From: Pedosphaera parvula Ellin514
Lineage (GTDB): Bacteria > Verrucomicrobiota > Verrucomicrobiia > Limisphaerales > Pedosphaeraceae
Length of the DNA: 64,000 nt
Reading direction: 5' to 3'
NCBI RefSeq assembly: GCF_000172555.1
Contig: NZ_ABOX02000008.1
Span: 62,001 to 126,000 of the forward strand
In this document: one piece after another, positions 1 through 9,494 of the stretch
Numbering within the stretch: the first letter of the stretch is position 1
Layout: each line of letters opens with the position of its first letter
The notes under the pieces: generated by a model
Told to the model about the DNA's origin: nothing
Databases searched by the model: none
Seen by the model: only the letters and a program-made list of their open reading frames with translations
Made by a program: the position numbers and the translations under genes

Positions 1-233
1 CCCTGAATGACTTTGGTCGGCTCACTATTTGTAATTCGAATTTCCACGGCATCGGTCGAAACCTTGAAAGCAATTGCACGCTTTCCTTTCACGGAGTTGA
101 TTTGTAAATCAATGACAGAAAGAGTCACAGGCCCAGCCGTCACCGTTGCCATTGGCTCGGGAGTGCCCCTGCCAAGCAATAGCATTATCAGCAGCGCCTT
201 AGCCAGGGAGGTGCTTGTTTTAGAGGAGATCAT
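1..233 (-). CDS. Secreted protein, N-terminal part only
   Basis: The reading frame runs off the left edge of the window, so only about 77 N-terminal residues are visible. It starts at the ATG on the complement of 231-233 (MISSKTSTSLAKA) and has a short hydrophobic stretch (ALLIMLLLG) typical of a signal peptide. The mature part (AGPVTLSVIDLQINSV) looks like a beta-rich exported domain. It lies 150 bp downstream of the LuxR-type regulator on the same strand. I do not recognise the family; because it follows a propeller-type two-component system it could be a secreted carbohydrate-related protein, but that is a guess. Confidence 0.5.
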   Translation of the reverse strand, partial: MISSKTSTSLAKALLIMLLLGRGTPEPMATVTAGPVTLSVIDLQINSVKGKRAIAFKVSTDAVEIRITNSEPTKVIQ

Positions 234-385
234 AACTCTTGCGGGTACCCCAAATCATGAGTTGCTGGGAGAGTTAAAGCAGGAACGCGGGAATTTGCCA
301 AGCGTTCTTCGCGCTCACCAGGGCTGGTAGAGGGAGATTTAAGCTTTGTTGCGGGAAATGCGAAGGCCGGACTTTGCTGAATTTC

Positions 386-1015
386 CTAGCGCTTGAGAAA
401 CTTGGCCACTGCCTCCGTGCGGGTGCGGACTTGCAGCTTCTCGTATATGCGCCGGATATAAGTATGAACGGTTTCGTAACTGATCCCCAACTTCTCGGCG
501 ATTTCCTTGTAGAGGAATCCCTGGCTCAGGCAGTCCAGGACCTCTTGTTCGCGTGTCGAAAGATTGTGCTCCGGTGGCGGGGTGGCAGCGGTGGGAGCCC
601 GAAACGATTGCACCACCTTGCGGGCAATATGCGTGGACATCGGAGATCCGCCCCGTTTCACTTCCCTGATTGCTTCCAATAACTCTGTGCGTGGGGTGCG
701 TTTCAGGAGATACCCGGAGGCGCCAGCTGCGAGGGCGGCGAAAATGTTCTCCGTATCTTCATAGGCTGTCAGCATCATCACTTGAAGATCAGGAGCCGCC
801 TGCTTCAAGCGGCGCACGCATTCAACTCCATTGATGCCGGGCAGGTTGATGTCCATCAACACCACCTCCGGCTTGTCCTTGGGCAAATCCTCAAGCGCCG
901 CCTCGGCATTGGCGTACTGGCTTAAGCATTTAAAGCCATCCGCCCGATTAAGCAGCTTCTCGAGCGTGTTGCGGACCTGCTCGCTGTCTTCAACGATGGA
1001 AACTGTGATTGGCAT
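386..1015 (-). CDS. NarL/LuxR-family response regulator
   Basis: A 209-residue response regulator. The receiver domain fills roughly residues 1-120 with the acidic pair E9/D10 (VEDSEQ), the phospho-acceptor D55 in LMDINLPG and the conserved Lys in LLKRTP. A LuxR-type helix-turn-helix occupies residues about 147-209 (LSTREQEVLDCLSQG, YKEIAEKLGISYETV). It therefore acts as a cytoplasmic DNA-binding output for a phosphorelay. It begins 36 bp after the large propeller histidine kinase on the same strand, so the two are almost certainly a cognate, co-transcribed pair. Target genes cannot be read from the sequence; the divergent BNR-type gene is a plausible one. Confidence 0.93.
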   Translation of the reverse strand: MPITVSIVEDSEQVRNTLEKLLNRADGFKCLSQYANAEAALEDLPKDKPEVVLMDINLPGINGVECVRRLKQAAPDLQVMMLTAYEDTENIFAALAAGASGYLLKRTPRTELLEAIREVKRGGSPMSTHIARKVVQSFRAPTAATPPPEHNLSTREQEVLDCLSQGFLYKEIAEKLGISYETVHTYIRRIYEKLQVRTRTEAVAKFLKR

Positions 1016-1051
1016 CTATATAATAATGAGGTCGATTGAACCAGCACGTTG

Positions 1052-4000
1052 TTACACTGCTTTCCTGTTCGCGTCAAATTTGTGATTTCCGAGCGGTGCG
1101 CTCAGGCGAACCAGTGTGCCTCCCTCCGCGCCGGGACCTATTGAAAAGCTGCCGCCCACTTCTTCCAGGCGTTTGCGCATATTGCTGAGGCCGTTGCGGG
1201 TTTTGGCGCGAGCCGGGTCCATGTCTGCCATTCCTTTTCCGTTATCTTCAATGTCCAGGACGAAGCGGTCTGTTTCCAAATGCAGCCGAATCCGGGCCGC
1301 TGAAGCTTTGGAATGCTTCACGATATTGGTCACAGCTTCCTTGGCTGCGAGAAAAATATTGTGCCGGAGATCAGGCGGAATTGGAGTATTTGGCAGATTT
1401 TGGGGAACGTCCAGCCGGTAGCGCAAATTAGCAACCGACAGATATTCCTGTGCGTACTTGCAAAAATAGGTGATGAGCCCGTCGAGCGTGTCGTTGGACG
1501 GGTTCACGGCCCAAACAATTTCATCCAGCGCCTTCGCGGTTTCGCGTGCCGTCTGGGCTATCTGCTGGCCATGAGCCTCCACTTCCTCCGGAACGTCTTT
1601 GTCACTCTCCACCATCTCACCCAACATCGACACCTGAGTCAGGCTCGCGCCGACCTGGTCATGGATATCGCGGGCGATGCGTTGGCGTTCCTTCTCAAGA
1701 GCCTGCTGCTGTTTCAAGCTGGCCAGTTGATGCTGGAGTTTCTGCGTGGAGACATAATGAACGATGCCGACTATGATCCCCACCAGTAAAAGCGTTGTAG
1801 CCGTGATGAACCACCATGTGCGCCAGAACGGCGGCTCGACCACAAAAGCCAGCGTGCTATCAGCTGTGCTCCCAACACCGTCTTCGTTCCAAGCCTTGAC
1901 TTGGAAGCGATAATTCCCTGGGGGCAGTTTGGGGTAGCTTGCGATGCGGCGGTTTCCTGCATCCGTCCATTCTTTTTCGTGCCTCTCCATGCGGTATTGG
2001 AAGCGCGCCTTGTCCCGAGCCGCAAGATTCAGGCTGGTGAATTCGATATCAATCCGTTCCTGTCCCGGCTTGAGAGTTATGGTGTCGGGGAGTTTTGTCC
2101 GAACGCCATTCGTATTCTGCGATCGCCCATCGACGAGAACTGATTCTATGACAATGGGCGGCGGATTGGTGTTGCGCTGAATTTTTGAAGGGTCTATCCA
2201 TCCGAGACCCAGCGAGGTTGGAAACCAAAGTTTTCCATCTCGTGTGCGGCAGGCCGCCGGCTGCGAACCTGCCGTGCATTCACCGGAGGGCAAACCGTCT
2301 GCCTCGCCATAAACCCGGCAGGTAATCGAACTGCTTTTTCCTTTGGCGAATTCTGCCAGTTGCTGCTTCTGAACGCGCAGCAAGCCTCCGTAGGAACCCA
2401 GCCACAGGAATCCCAGTCCATCATCAAGCAGGTAATTGATGCTGTTGCTGGCCAACCCGTCATCCATGCTGAATCTTGTCCACTGGCCGGCCTTGCTTCT
2501 GAGCAATCCTTTCCCGCGTGTGCCCATCCACAAAACACCCTCCCCGTCCAGGAGCAACGACGATACCTTTTCTTCGGCAAGACCGGCCTCCGTTCCAAAG
2601 TGCGTGAACTTATCATGAGCGAACAGATAGAGTCCCCCGCCATCGGTCCCAACCAGTAGTTCCCCATGAGTGCCGTTCGCGAGAGCACGCACACCCAGTC
2701 CTTCTCGTATGGGAAATAACTTCCATGCCTGCTCATCCCAACGGGCCAAACCTTTTTCAGTGCCGACCCATAGCACTCCTTTGGCATCCTGATAAATAAC
2801 CTGAATTTTTCTGCCGATGTCCGCCGAGCCGGGCGCTTCCTGAAACAACCGGTCCTGAAGTTGGAAAAGTCCGAGCCCATCTGTCCCGGCCCAAACGGTT
2901 TGATTCCGATCAACAAAAATCGATTGCCCATTGGTACTGGCGAGTCCCTGGATCGGTCCATATTCTTTCAACTCGGGGCCATTTAAATAACGCGCTCCGC
3001 CTTTCGTGCTGATCCACAGCCCTCCCGCGGCATCCTCGCAAATCGATTGCACAGTTAAAGGGAGCGAGCTGATTTCCGCCGCCTTGAAGTTTTTTGTCCG
3101 GATGCGATTCAGTCCGCCCCCATCGGTGCCCGCCCAGAGATTTCCTTCCCGGTCCATGGTGAGGGAAAGTAGGTAACTGTGTGACAACCCTTGTTTCTCC
3201 GAGATTTGCGTGAAAGTGCCATCGGCCTCCAGCCACCATAATCCGTCACCGAGCGTGCCTACGATCAGGTTTCCTTGTTGGTCTTCACAAGCACAAGTTG
3301 GCAGTTTTTTCCAGGGATAACCGCCCAGGTCCTTTTCCACCCGGTTCCCCTGACATTTTTGCACGTGTCCATCGGCCACACGCCAGTAGCCTCCGCCCTT
3401 GCTGGCGAGCAACAACTCCAGCCTGGCCAGGCGGACATCATACTCCAGCGGTGGAAGCGCGTCCGAGTGGGCCACTGCCCCTGGATTCAAGCCCACTTGC
3501 CGGTGATCCATCCCCACCCACAGCGTTCGCCCTTCTTCCATGATGACTGAACGATAAAGGCTCGGCGGTAGGCGGCCTGGCACACGTATCACCCGTCCAT
3601 CGCGATAGCGGGCGAGTTGACCGTCGGCGGTATAAAGCCACACTACTCCGTTGTCATCTTCGCAAACCGACACCAACCGGCTCTCCTGTCCCTTGTCAAA
3701 ATCGTTTAACGAACTGACCTTCCCATCCTTGATCAGCAGCACGCCTGTGCTTTGGGTGCCCACCCAGAGGTTGCTGCGGCTATCCTCGAACAAATAGACA
3801 ATTTCGCTGCTGTTCAGTCCCGGAGTATTGCTGATGTCGAAGACCTTGAACCGCATACCATCGAACCGCACCAATCCTCCCAGGGTTCCCATCCACAAAT
3901 ATCCGTCTCTTGTTTGAATCAAGGAAATTACCGATCCCTGCGGCAGGCCGTCTTGAACGCCAAAGACATCGACCTTAAAACCGGTGCTGGCAAAAGAGGG

Positions 4001-4066
4001 GGAGCTGGAAAGAAGAACCAGCAGCACCCACATGCACGTCAGAGACAGCCAGCGATATTTCGGCAT
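1052..4066 (-). CDS. Two-component-propeller sensor histidine kinase
   Basis: A 1004-residue membrane sensor kinase. An N-terminal signal segment (WVLLVLLSSSPSFAS) is followed by a periplasmic sensor built from about a dozen Reg_prop-type blades with repeated LWxGT-GG motifs (for example GYLWMGTLGGL, GNLWAGTDGGGL, GVLWVGTEKGL) over residues about 30-640. A Y_Y_Y domain (YRMERHEKEWTDAG) comes next, then one transmembrane helix near 770 and a cytoplasmic HisKA_3 dimerisation/phospho-acceptor helix (RIARDIHDQVGASL) with a HATPase_c domain (EAVTNIVKHSKAS, DNGKGM). HisKA_3 kinases normally pair with LuxR-type regulators, as here. In Bacteroidetes and Verrucomicrobia this architecture typically senses glycans; the ligand here is unknown. 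Confidence 0.93.
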   Translation of the reverse strand: MPKYRWLSLTCMWVLLVLLSSSPSFASTGFKVDVFGVQDGLPQGSVISLIQTRDGYLWMGTLGGLVRFDGMRFKVFDISNTPGLNSSEIVYLFEDSRSNLWVGTQSTGVLLIKDGKVSSLNDFDKGQESRLVSVCEDDNGVVWLYTADGQLARYRDGRVIRVPGRLPPSLYRSVIMEEGRTLWVGMDHRQVGLNPGAVAHSDALPPLEYDVRLARLELLLASKGGGYWRVADGHVQKCQGNRVEKDLGGYPWKKLPTCACEDQQGNLIVGTLGDGLWWLEADGTFTQISEKQGLSHSYLLSLTMDREGNLWAGTDGGGLNRIRTKNFKAAEISSLPLTVQSICEDAAGGLWISTKGGARYLNGPELKEYGPIQGLASTNGQSIFVDRNQTVWAGTDGLGLFQLQDRLFQEAPGSADIGRKIQVIYQDAKGVLWVGTEKGLARWDEQAWKLFPIREGLGVRALANGTHGELLVGTDGGGLYLFAHDKFTHFGTEAGLAEEKVSSLLLDGEGVLWMGTRGKGLLRSKAGQWTRFSMDDGLASNSINYLLDDGLGFLWLGSYGGLLRVQKQQLAEFAKGKSSSITCRVYGEADGLPSGECTAGSQPAACRTRDGKLWFPTSLGLGWIDPSKIQRNTNPPPIVIESVLVDGRSQNTNGVRTKLPDTITLKPGQERIDIEFTSLNLAARDKARFQYRMERHEKEWTDAGNRRIASYPKLPPGNYRFQVKAWNEDGVGSTADSTLAFVVEPPFWRTWWFITATTLLLVGIIVGIVHYVSTQKLQHQLASLKQQQALEKERQRIARDIHDQVGASLTQVSMLGEMVESDKDVPEEVEAHGQQIAQTARETAKALDEIVWAVNPSNDTLDGLITYFCKYAQEYLSVANLRYRLDVPQNLPNTPIPPDLRHNIFLAAKEAVTNIVKHSKASAARIRLHLETDRFVLDIEDNGKGMADMDPARAKTRNGLSNMRKRLEEVGGSFSIGPGAEGGTLVRLSAPLGNHKFDANRKAV

Positions 4067-4182
4067 ATCCCATTATTTCTGGCGGGAGGCTGACATGTAA
4101 AGAGGTTAATGCGCATCCCGCCTCAGGTGAGGGATAACATTTTGCGGGGCAAATCCTTTTGAATTGATATGATGCTGACACA

Positions 4183-5646
4183 ATGATTACCAATTCAGGA
4201 TTCTTAAGGATGCCCCGATGGGAACCGGGCAGGATCATGGCCATGGCGGGTTGGGTAATCCTGATCCAAGTCTGTGTTTCATTCCTATCTACAGCCGCGG
4301 AGCATCCTTCTTCCAGCGAAGCCGTTTACAGCAAGGATGACGGTTACCGGGGCATCTGGTACATGAATCAGCCTTCCAAGGACGAATACAAGTTCAAATA
4401 CAGCGGCGGATTCGCCACGTATCCCCAACAACAAATTCCCATCGCTTATTATTGCAAGGAAGTGGACAAAACCTTTTTCTGTTATGGAGGAACCACGGCA
4501 CACACCGGAAAGGACAAGCAACAGTTGCTGCACATGGTTTCCTATTATGATCACAAGACAGGCAAAGTGCCGCGTCCCACAATTCTACTGAACAAACACA
4601 CTGATGACGCTCATGACAACCCGACATTGATGCTCGATGACAAGGGATTCATCTGGATTTTCTCCTCCTCGCATGGCACGGCCCGCCCGTCCTACATTCA
4701 TCGCAGCCGAAAGCCATACTCCATTGATGCTTTCGATCGGATTCTCACCACGAACTTCTCTTATACACAACCGTGGTGGCTGCCCGGAAAAGGATTTTTG
4801 TTCCTGCATACGCGTTATTCCGAAGGGCGCAATCTCTTCTGGATGACCAGTCAGGACGGTGAAAAATGGAACCCGGGGCAGAAACTGGCCTACATCGAAA
4901 TGGGAGATTACCAGATCAGCTGGCGTGAAGGGACCCGTCTGGCCACAGCTCTTGATTTTCATCCCAAGCCACTCGGATTGAATGGCCGCGCCAACATTTA
5001 TTATCTGGAAACGCGCGATACCGGCAAAAGCTGGACGACAGCGGATGGCAAAACCCTTGAGCTGCCGCTGACTGCCACCAACAATCCTGCGCTGATATAC
5101 GATTCGCGAGCTGAAGGGCGGCTGGTTTATCTCAAGGACATCGCGTTTGATGGAAAGGGAAATCCAGTGATTCTTTTTCTCACCAGCAAAGGGTTTGAGT
5201 CAGGTCCGAAGAATGATCTACGCACCTGGAAGACCGCGCGTTGGACCGGGAAGGATTGGGAGTTCAATGTGTTCACCACCTCCCATAACAATTACGATCA
5301 TGGTTCCCTCTACATCGAAGCCGATGGTACCTGGCGGATAATCGCTCCAACAGAACCGGGACCTCAGCCTTACAATCCCGGCGGTGAAGTGGTCATGTGG
5401 ACCAGTCAGAATCAAGGCGGCTCCTGGAGAAAAGTGAAGCAATTGACCGAGCACAGTCCACGCAATCATACTTACGTGCGCAAACCCGTTGATGCCCACC
5501 CTGATTTCTATGCAATATGGGCTGATGGAAATGCCCGCCAGCCGTCGGAATCGTGTCTCTACTTTACCAACCAAAAAGGAGAGCATGTATGGCGGTTGCC
5601 CGCAAAAATGACAGGCGACTTTGCCGATCCGGAAATCGTCTGGTAA
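4183..5646 (+). CDS. Secreted BNR-4 repeat family protein
   Basis: A 487-residue exported protein that resembles the BNR_4 family of beta-propeller proteins, which occur beside polysaccharide-degrading enzymes. The signature region is DGYRGIWYMNQPS followed by a run of Asp-box-like and aromatic strands (HDNPTLMLDDKGFIWIFSSSHG, SRDTGKSWT-like). A hydrophobic export signal lies at residues about 21-38 (WVILIQVCVSFLSTA), so the true start may be one of the Met codons at 4237 or 4243 rather than 4183; the latter has an AGGA at a good distance. The gene is divergent from the propeller kinase across a 116-bp region, which probably holds both promoters. Enzymatic activity is not established for this family; ulvan or rhamnogalacturonan lyase-like roles are possible. 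Confidence 0.8.
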   Translation: MITNSGFLRMPRWEPGRIMAMAGWVILIQVCVSFLSTAAEHPSSSEAVYSKDDGYRGIWYMNQPSKDEYKFKYSGGFATYPQQQIPIAYYCKEVDKTFFCYGGTTAHTGKDKQQLLHMVSYYDHKTGKVPRPTILLNKHTDDAHDNPTLMLDDKGFIWIFSSSHGTARPSYIHRSRKPYSIDAFDRILTTNFSYTQPWWLPGKGFLFLHTRYSEGRNLFWMTSQDGEKWNPGQKLAYIEMGDYQISWREGTRLATALDFHPKPLGLNGRANIYYLETRDTGKSWTTADGKTLELPLTATNNPALIYDSRAEGRLVYLKDIAFDGKGNPVILFLTSKGFESGPKNDLRTWKTARWTGKDWEFNVFTTSHNNYDHGSLYIEADGTWRIIAPTEPGPQPYNPGGEVVMWTSQNQGGSWRKVKQLTEHSPRNHTYVRKPVDAHPDFYAIWADGNARQPSESCLYFTNQKGEHVWRLPAKMTGDFADPEIVW

Positions 5647-5922
5647 TGAGGGGTCAGAGTGGTGGAAAATTTAAACCGCTCTCCCTGGTCGCAAGCCAAT
5701 AAAACCTACTTAAACCCAGTCTTCCCCATGCGATGCGCAACACTTACTAAATTCTTCTTCAACCAACAAAATGCGTCGGCTGCCTCTCATGCAACACGGC
5801 TCACGGTTGGAATATTCCAGAGCAGTTATTTTTCTTCCATCAGGCGTTTTCCTCATATTAAAAGGGCTAAAAAGGAAAAAGAGTTGCTTGAAAAATTTCG
5901 CCCCGGTCCGTCATTAATGAAA

Positions 5923-5949
5923 AAAGACGCCTCGCTGGGAGGCGTCTTT
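5923..5949 (-). terminator. Rho-independent terminator of the proteasome-amidase operon
   Basis: An 11-bp perfect stem (AAAGACGCCTC / GAGGCGTCTTT) closes a 5-nt loop and is followed on the minus strand by a run of T. It sits 18 bp beyond the stop codon of the amidase gene. The A-rich left flank and T-rich right flank make it potentially bidirectional, so it may also serve the convergent BNR gene. The remainder of the 320-bp gap from 5647 to 5967 shows no convincing gene. Confidence 0.9.
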
Positions 5950-5967
5950 AAATGTTAAGTTGGCAGT

Positions 5968-7077
5968 CTAGTTGCCGGCACCAAAGGGACTGCGTGATTG
6001 CCCCTTGGAAGTATCTTCGACGGTCTTCGTGAAACCGGCGTATCTCAATTTTTGAGCCTTGGTGATCAGGCGATCCCATTGGAGCGCCGGGCCGGGGTCC
6101 ACTTTGTCAGTCTGGACATGGTAATGACCCATTACTCCGTGGTAATTTTTTAAATCTGCATCCGAAAGCTTGTGAGTGATGAGATTTCCAGAGGTGTCCT
6201 TTGGGTAATCGCACGTAATTTTCGGGAAAATTTTGCACAGTGCGGCCGTCAGGTGAGCCAAGGCTTCATATTGCTCGGGGGTGTAATCATATTGGGTAAG
6301 TTCGCGCCCTTGGATCACCCCTTTGACCGGTTCGGGACGAGCGGAATAGCCCACGAATCCTTTCGTGCGCAGGGCACTGTCACCGCCAAAGCTTTCCGGG
6401 ATGGTGATGCGGGTCCTGCCCTTTTCCTGCTTGTACCATTCGCCCAGCGGGCTCTTCTCTTCATTGCTGTAGGCGCCGATGTTGGCAATTTCAATACCGA
6501 CGGAACGGTTGTTCGACGTGGTGGCATGCCAGGCTCGCTCTTTCAAATCGAGCGTTTGATAAATGGTGCCGTCCACATCGAGCATGAAGTGGACGCTCAA
6601 ATCCCGGTGATCCTGCAGGATGTTAAAGCATTGGCGACTGGTGCCGCAGACATCAAAATGGAGAACGAACTGGTCTACCACATCCTGTAACATCGGCAAA
6701 GGCCAGCCGCCGCCGCGGACCTCTTCAATTTGCTCGGGCGTGAGCGTTCCCCTGCGAGTGTTATAACGGTTTGGTGACTGCAGTTCCTTGACTTCCTCAT
6801 GGGAGGCTTCCCAGCCGGACTTCTCGAGAGGAGCAAAACGGCGTTCCACACGGTAGGCGTCGTAGCCGCCTGGATCAGTCCACAGTACCACCTTGGTTCC
6901 GGTATGAAACCGCTGGCCCGCCACCATGATTTCGTCATTCGCGCGAGGCGCCATGGCACCGGGAGTGGGAGCGGTTTTGCAACCGGTGGCAAGGGCCAAA
7001 GAGGCAGCCAGCATTAGCAGGGGAGCATTCTTGAGAAGCAGCGTGAGTCGTTTTTCTGACCTAATATGAAAAATCAT
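5968..7077 (-). CDS. N-acetylmuramoyl-L-alanine amidase, lipoprotein
   Basis: An Amidase_2 (AmpD/AmiD-like) enzyme that would cut the bond between MurNAc and L-Ala in peptidoglycan fragments. The N-terminus is a lipoprotein signal (LAASLALATGC) with the lipidated Cys right after it, so it should sit in the outer membrane facing the periplasm. The amidase domain shows the zinc-ligand pattern: His in FVLHFDV, His in GHYHVQTDKVDPG with the conserved K-x-DPG, and the substrate strand AWHATTSNNRSVGIEI. I chose the ATG at 7077 rather than the upstream one at 7119, because it gives a standard signal peptide. It follows pafA by about 77 bp on the same strand and precedes the terminator, so it may be the last gene of the proteasome transcript. 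Confidence 0.9.
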   Translation of the reverse strand: MIFHIRSEKRLTLLLKNAPLLMLAASLALATGCKTAPTPGAMAPRANDEIMVAGQRFHTGTKVVLWTDPGGYDAYRVERRFAPLEKSGWEASHEEVKELQSPNRYNTRRGTLTPEQIEEVRGGGWPLPMLQDVVDQFVLHFDVCGTSRQCFNILQDHRDLSVHFMLDVDGTIYQTLDLKERAWHATTSNNRSVGIEIANIGAYSNEEKSPLGEWYKQEKGRTRITIPESFGGDSALRTKGFVGYSARPEPVKGVIQGRELTQYDYTPEQYEALAHLTAALCKIFPKITCDYPKDTSGNLITHKLSDADLKNYHGVMGHYHVQTDKVDPGPALQWDRLITKAQKLRYAGFTKTVEDTSKGQSRSPFGAGN

Positions 7078-7154
7078 GCTCTCATTTTTTGTGCCCCATA
7101 TAGGTAAAGTCAAGCACAAGGGTGTGCATGCACACGGCTAAACCGGCTGGTCGG

Positions 7155-8603
7155 TCAGTTCTTGCCGGTATCCCTGCGTGAGGGACGTGTGGGAGCTGAA
7201 AACCCCTTGATAGCTCCACTAAACTCGGTGAACCAACTTTTTATCTCAGGCGGATTGGGATCGAATGGGTTGAGGAGATTGAGCGGATTAATTCCTTCCA
7301 CACCGATGATTTCCCAGTCAATGGAGTAAGGCGGAGAATGCTCGCGGAGCAAATGCATGACCTTGGCGCGCGCGTGCGCACGAGTATTGTTTGGCGGTTC
7401 CAGTACCGCAGCATCAAATGTCTTGTCGGTCAAATCCCATGCTGGTGGTGGGCGGTTCAGCGCCAACCCAAGGCTGCGGGTGACATCCACGTGATGGAAT
7501 TCCAAATCCTGGGCCTTGAGCCATGGATCATCCCAATCGAGCTTCTCCTGCTCCAGAAATTTATTCAGCAGCCATCTTTTGGTGATCCAATCCACTTTGC
7601 CAATCAGCGCCTGAGGTTCAAAACTGAGTGCTTTTAGCGTCGAACCCCAAACATCGAGCAATACGTCAGTTTCGGTGTCGCGGCCATGAAACTCGCTCCA
7701 GGCGGCGTCAAAAAACTTTTGCAAAAGTTCCACGGCATCAGTAGAGCGTCCATCCGACAGCCGCACAACCCACGGTCCTTCCGGTTCGTGTGACAGGGTG
7801 CGAAAAGTTTTTACTGCATCCGCCAGGACTATCTTGGGCAGATGGTTGATCTCGAGCAGATCGAGCATCAAGGAGGTGGTGCCGACTTTCAACAGCACAG
7901 TGGCCGGCAACACGCTGGTGTCGCCATGCAGAAGATGCAAACGGCGAAATTTGCGGGGATCGCCCAGGGGTTCATCGCGCGTATTGATAATCGAGCGATT
8001 GAACTGCACCCATTCATAAAGATCGTTGTTGATATAGTCGGCTCGTTGACTCATCTGGAACATCCCATCCGAACCGGGCCGGCTGACTTCACCGCGCCAT
8101 TCTGCCGCAAGCGTGGTTCCCACCCGCCCTGCCCCGGTGTAGAGCAGACGCAGGGTCAGGAAGGTGAGGAGTGAAAGAACGTTCGCTTCCGTCAGAGGCG
8201 CCGAGCGGCGCACCAGGTAGTTTTCATGGCAGCCGAAAGTTGCGCCGGTGTAGTGGTCAATATTATTGCGAATAAAGCTGACCTCACCATTGAGCCCAAG
8301 CGCCTTCAGTGCATGCACGGCCAGGAGGTCTCCCGCCCGGTCGTACTTTAACAGGTCGACGAGATTGAGACATTCCGGGGTGCAGTATTCCAAGTGGCCC
8401 ATGTCGATATAGACACGACCTCCATTAAAAAGAAAACCGCCGTTGCCCGGCGGTTCATCCCAATCCCGATGATGCACGTCGATGAGTCCAAATTCCTCCC
8501 GTCCGAAAATCCAATCCCGCACGCGCTCAACGGCGATGAACGAGCCCGCTGGCGTATTGGTCAGACAGCCATATTCTGTTTCCAGTCCTACAATGCGATT
8601 CAT
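7155..8603 (-). CDS. pafA: Pup/UBact ligase PafA
   Basis: A member of the PafA/Dop carboxylate-amine ligase family (glutamine-synthetase fold), 482 residues from the chosen ATG. Key motifs are the N-terminal GLETEYG, NGGRVYIDMGHLEYCTPE, NNIDHYTG, FGCHENYL, SQRADYI and NTRDEPLGDP, which hold the ATP/Mg and tag-binding residues. It lacks the insert (Dop loop) between the first strands that marks deamidases, so it is the ligase that joins the C-terminal Glu of the tag to substrate lysines. The start at 8603 gives MNRIVGLETEYG as in other PafA proteins; an in-frame start at 8630 adds nine residues. It lies about 125 bp after prcA, at the 3' side of the proteasome operon. Confidence 0.9.
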   Translation of the reverse strand: MNRIVGLETEYGCLTNTPAGSFIAVERVRDWIFGREEFGLIDVHHRDWDEPPGNGGFLFNGGRVYIDMGHLEYCTPECLNLVDLLKYDRAGDLLAVHALKALGLNGEVSFIRNNIDHYTGATFGCHENYLVRRSAPLTEANVLSLLTFLTLRLLYTGAGRVGTTLAAEWRGEVSRPGSDGMFQMSQRADYINNDLYEWVQFNRSIINTRDEPLGDPRKFRRLHLLHGDTSVLPATVLLKVGTTSLMLDLLEINHLPKIVLADAVKTFRTLSHEPEGPWVVRLSDGRSTDAVELLQKFFDAAWSEFHGRDTETDVLLDVWGSTLKALSFEPQALIGKVDWITKRWLLNKFLEQEKLDWDDPWLKAQDLEFHHVDVTRSLGLALNRPPPAWDLTDKTFDAAVLEPPNNTRAHARAKVMHLLREHSPPYSIDWEIIGVEGINPLNLLNPFDPNPPEIKSWFTEFSGAIKGFSAPTRPSRRDTGKN

Positions 8604-8727
8604 AAACAACACGAGCGCTGAAGCCTCCATCGTGAGATCCAGATCGAGCCCCTAAAACGCTTTATCTTGATTCTCAGAGAACAATATTAACTGCGAGCAT
8701 CAGCGCCTGTTTCCAATATAGCACAGA

Positions 8728-9462
8728 TCATAATCCAGCCTGCGCTGGGGTGAGAGCCTCATATTTCGCCGCACGGGAACTACCACGATTCAGCCAGCCG
8801 ATCTCCACAACCCGCCCCTTGGCCAGCTCACGCCAGCCTTTCTGACGTTCCGCCTCTGTCCCTTCGCCGGCAGGCTTGTTCTCCAACAAGGCCCACCAGG
8901 CTTGAAGCAACAAATCCGCGACCTGTTTGCGATCCTTTTTGCCGGCCAACTCCCTGGCCAGCCAGGCCTGGGCTGCAGCCTCGGGTTCCGATTGACTGGC
9001 GGCCACCAGCACGGCTCCGGTTTGAACCTGGAAGGAGCCGTCGAAATGGAGCCGCAATAGCGTGTCCTTTTCCGGCGTGGAACCGAGCTCCGCCAACACC
9101 ATCTCGACTAGAAATGGAGCGGTAAAAATTTGCTCGAAGTTGGTCTTGAGCTGGGGGCTTAAGCCGAAGCTGACCAATCGGCGTAAACTCACATCTTCGG
9201 GAGCGCGGGTGAAAGCTTCAGTGTGAGCCGCATCGATGGCGGCTTGTCGTATTTTTTCGATATCCGCGGGATGTCCGAGTCCGGCAAGAGCATGCCGGTC
9301 AAATAATTCGAAGACCTTGGATTGTCCGCTGCCCACACCGAGCAGCAAAATACCCTCGGGCATGCTGGCCGCGAAAGCTGGCGAGCCGCCTTTCAGTTGT
9401 TCACGAACGTATTCACGGCGGTTGGCAACCGCCTCCAGCCAACGATACGGTTCTTCAGTCAT
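8728..9462 (-). CDS. prcA: Proteasome alpha subunit PrcA
   Basis: A 244-residue 20S proteasome alpha-type subunit, which forms the outer, gating rings of the core particle. The family pattern is visible in the N-terminal helix EPYRWLEAVANRREYVREQL, the strand GILLLGVG and the segment KVFELFDRHALAGLGHPADIEKIRQAAIDAAH. It has no N-terminal catalytic Thr, as expected for an alpha subunit. The similarity to actinobacterial PrcA is weak and it is closer in style to those reported from Nitrospirae and other Gram-negative UBact loci. It follows prcB by 32 bp, which fits stoichiometric co-expression. Alternative identity is unlikely given the neighbours. Confidence 0.9.
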   Translation of the reverse strand: MTEEPYRWLEAVANRREYVREQLKGGSPAFAASMPEGILLLGVGSGQSKVFELFDRHALAGLGHPADIEKIRQAAIDAAHTEAFTRAPEDVSLRRLVSFGLSPQLKTNFEQIFTAPFLVEMVLAELGSTPEKDTLLRLHFDGSFQVQTGAVLVAASQSEPEAAAQAWLARELAGKKDRKQVADLLLQAWWALLENKPAGEGTEAERQKGWRELAKGRVVEIGWLNRGSSRAAKYEALTPAQAGL

Positions 9463-9494
9463 TGGTGAGTAGATTCATCCCTTCTAATGTCCCA

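Noticed and set aside
5659-5958. 99-codon frame after the BNR gene
   Set aside because: It has no clear ribosome-binding site, runs through the terminator hairpin and shows no family pattern.
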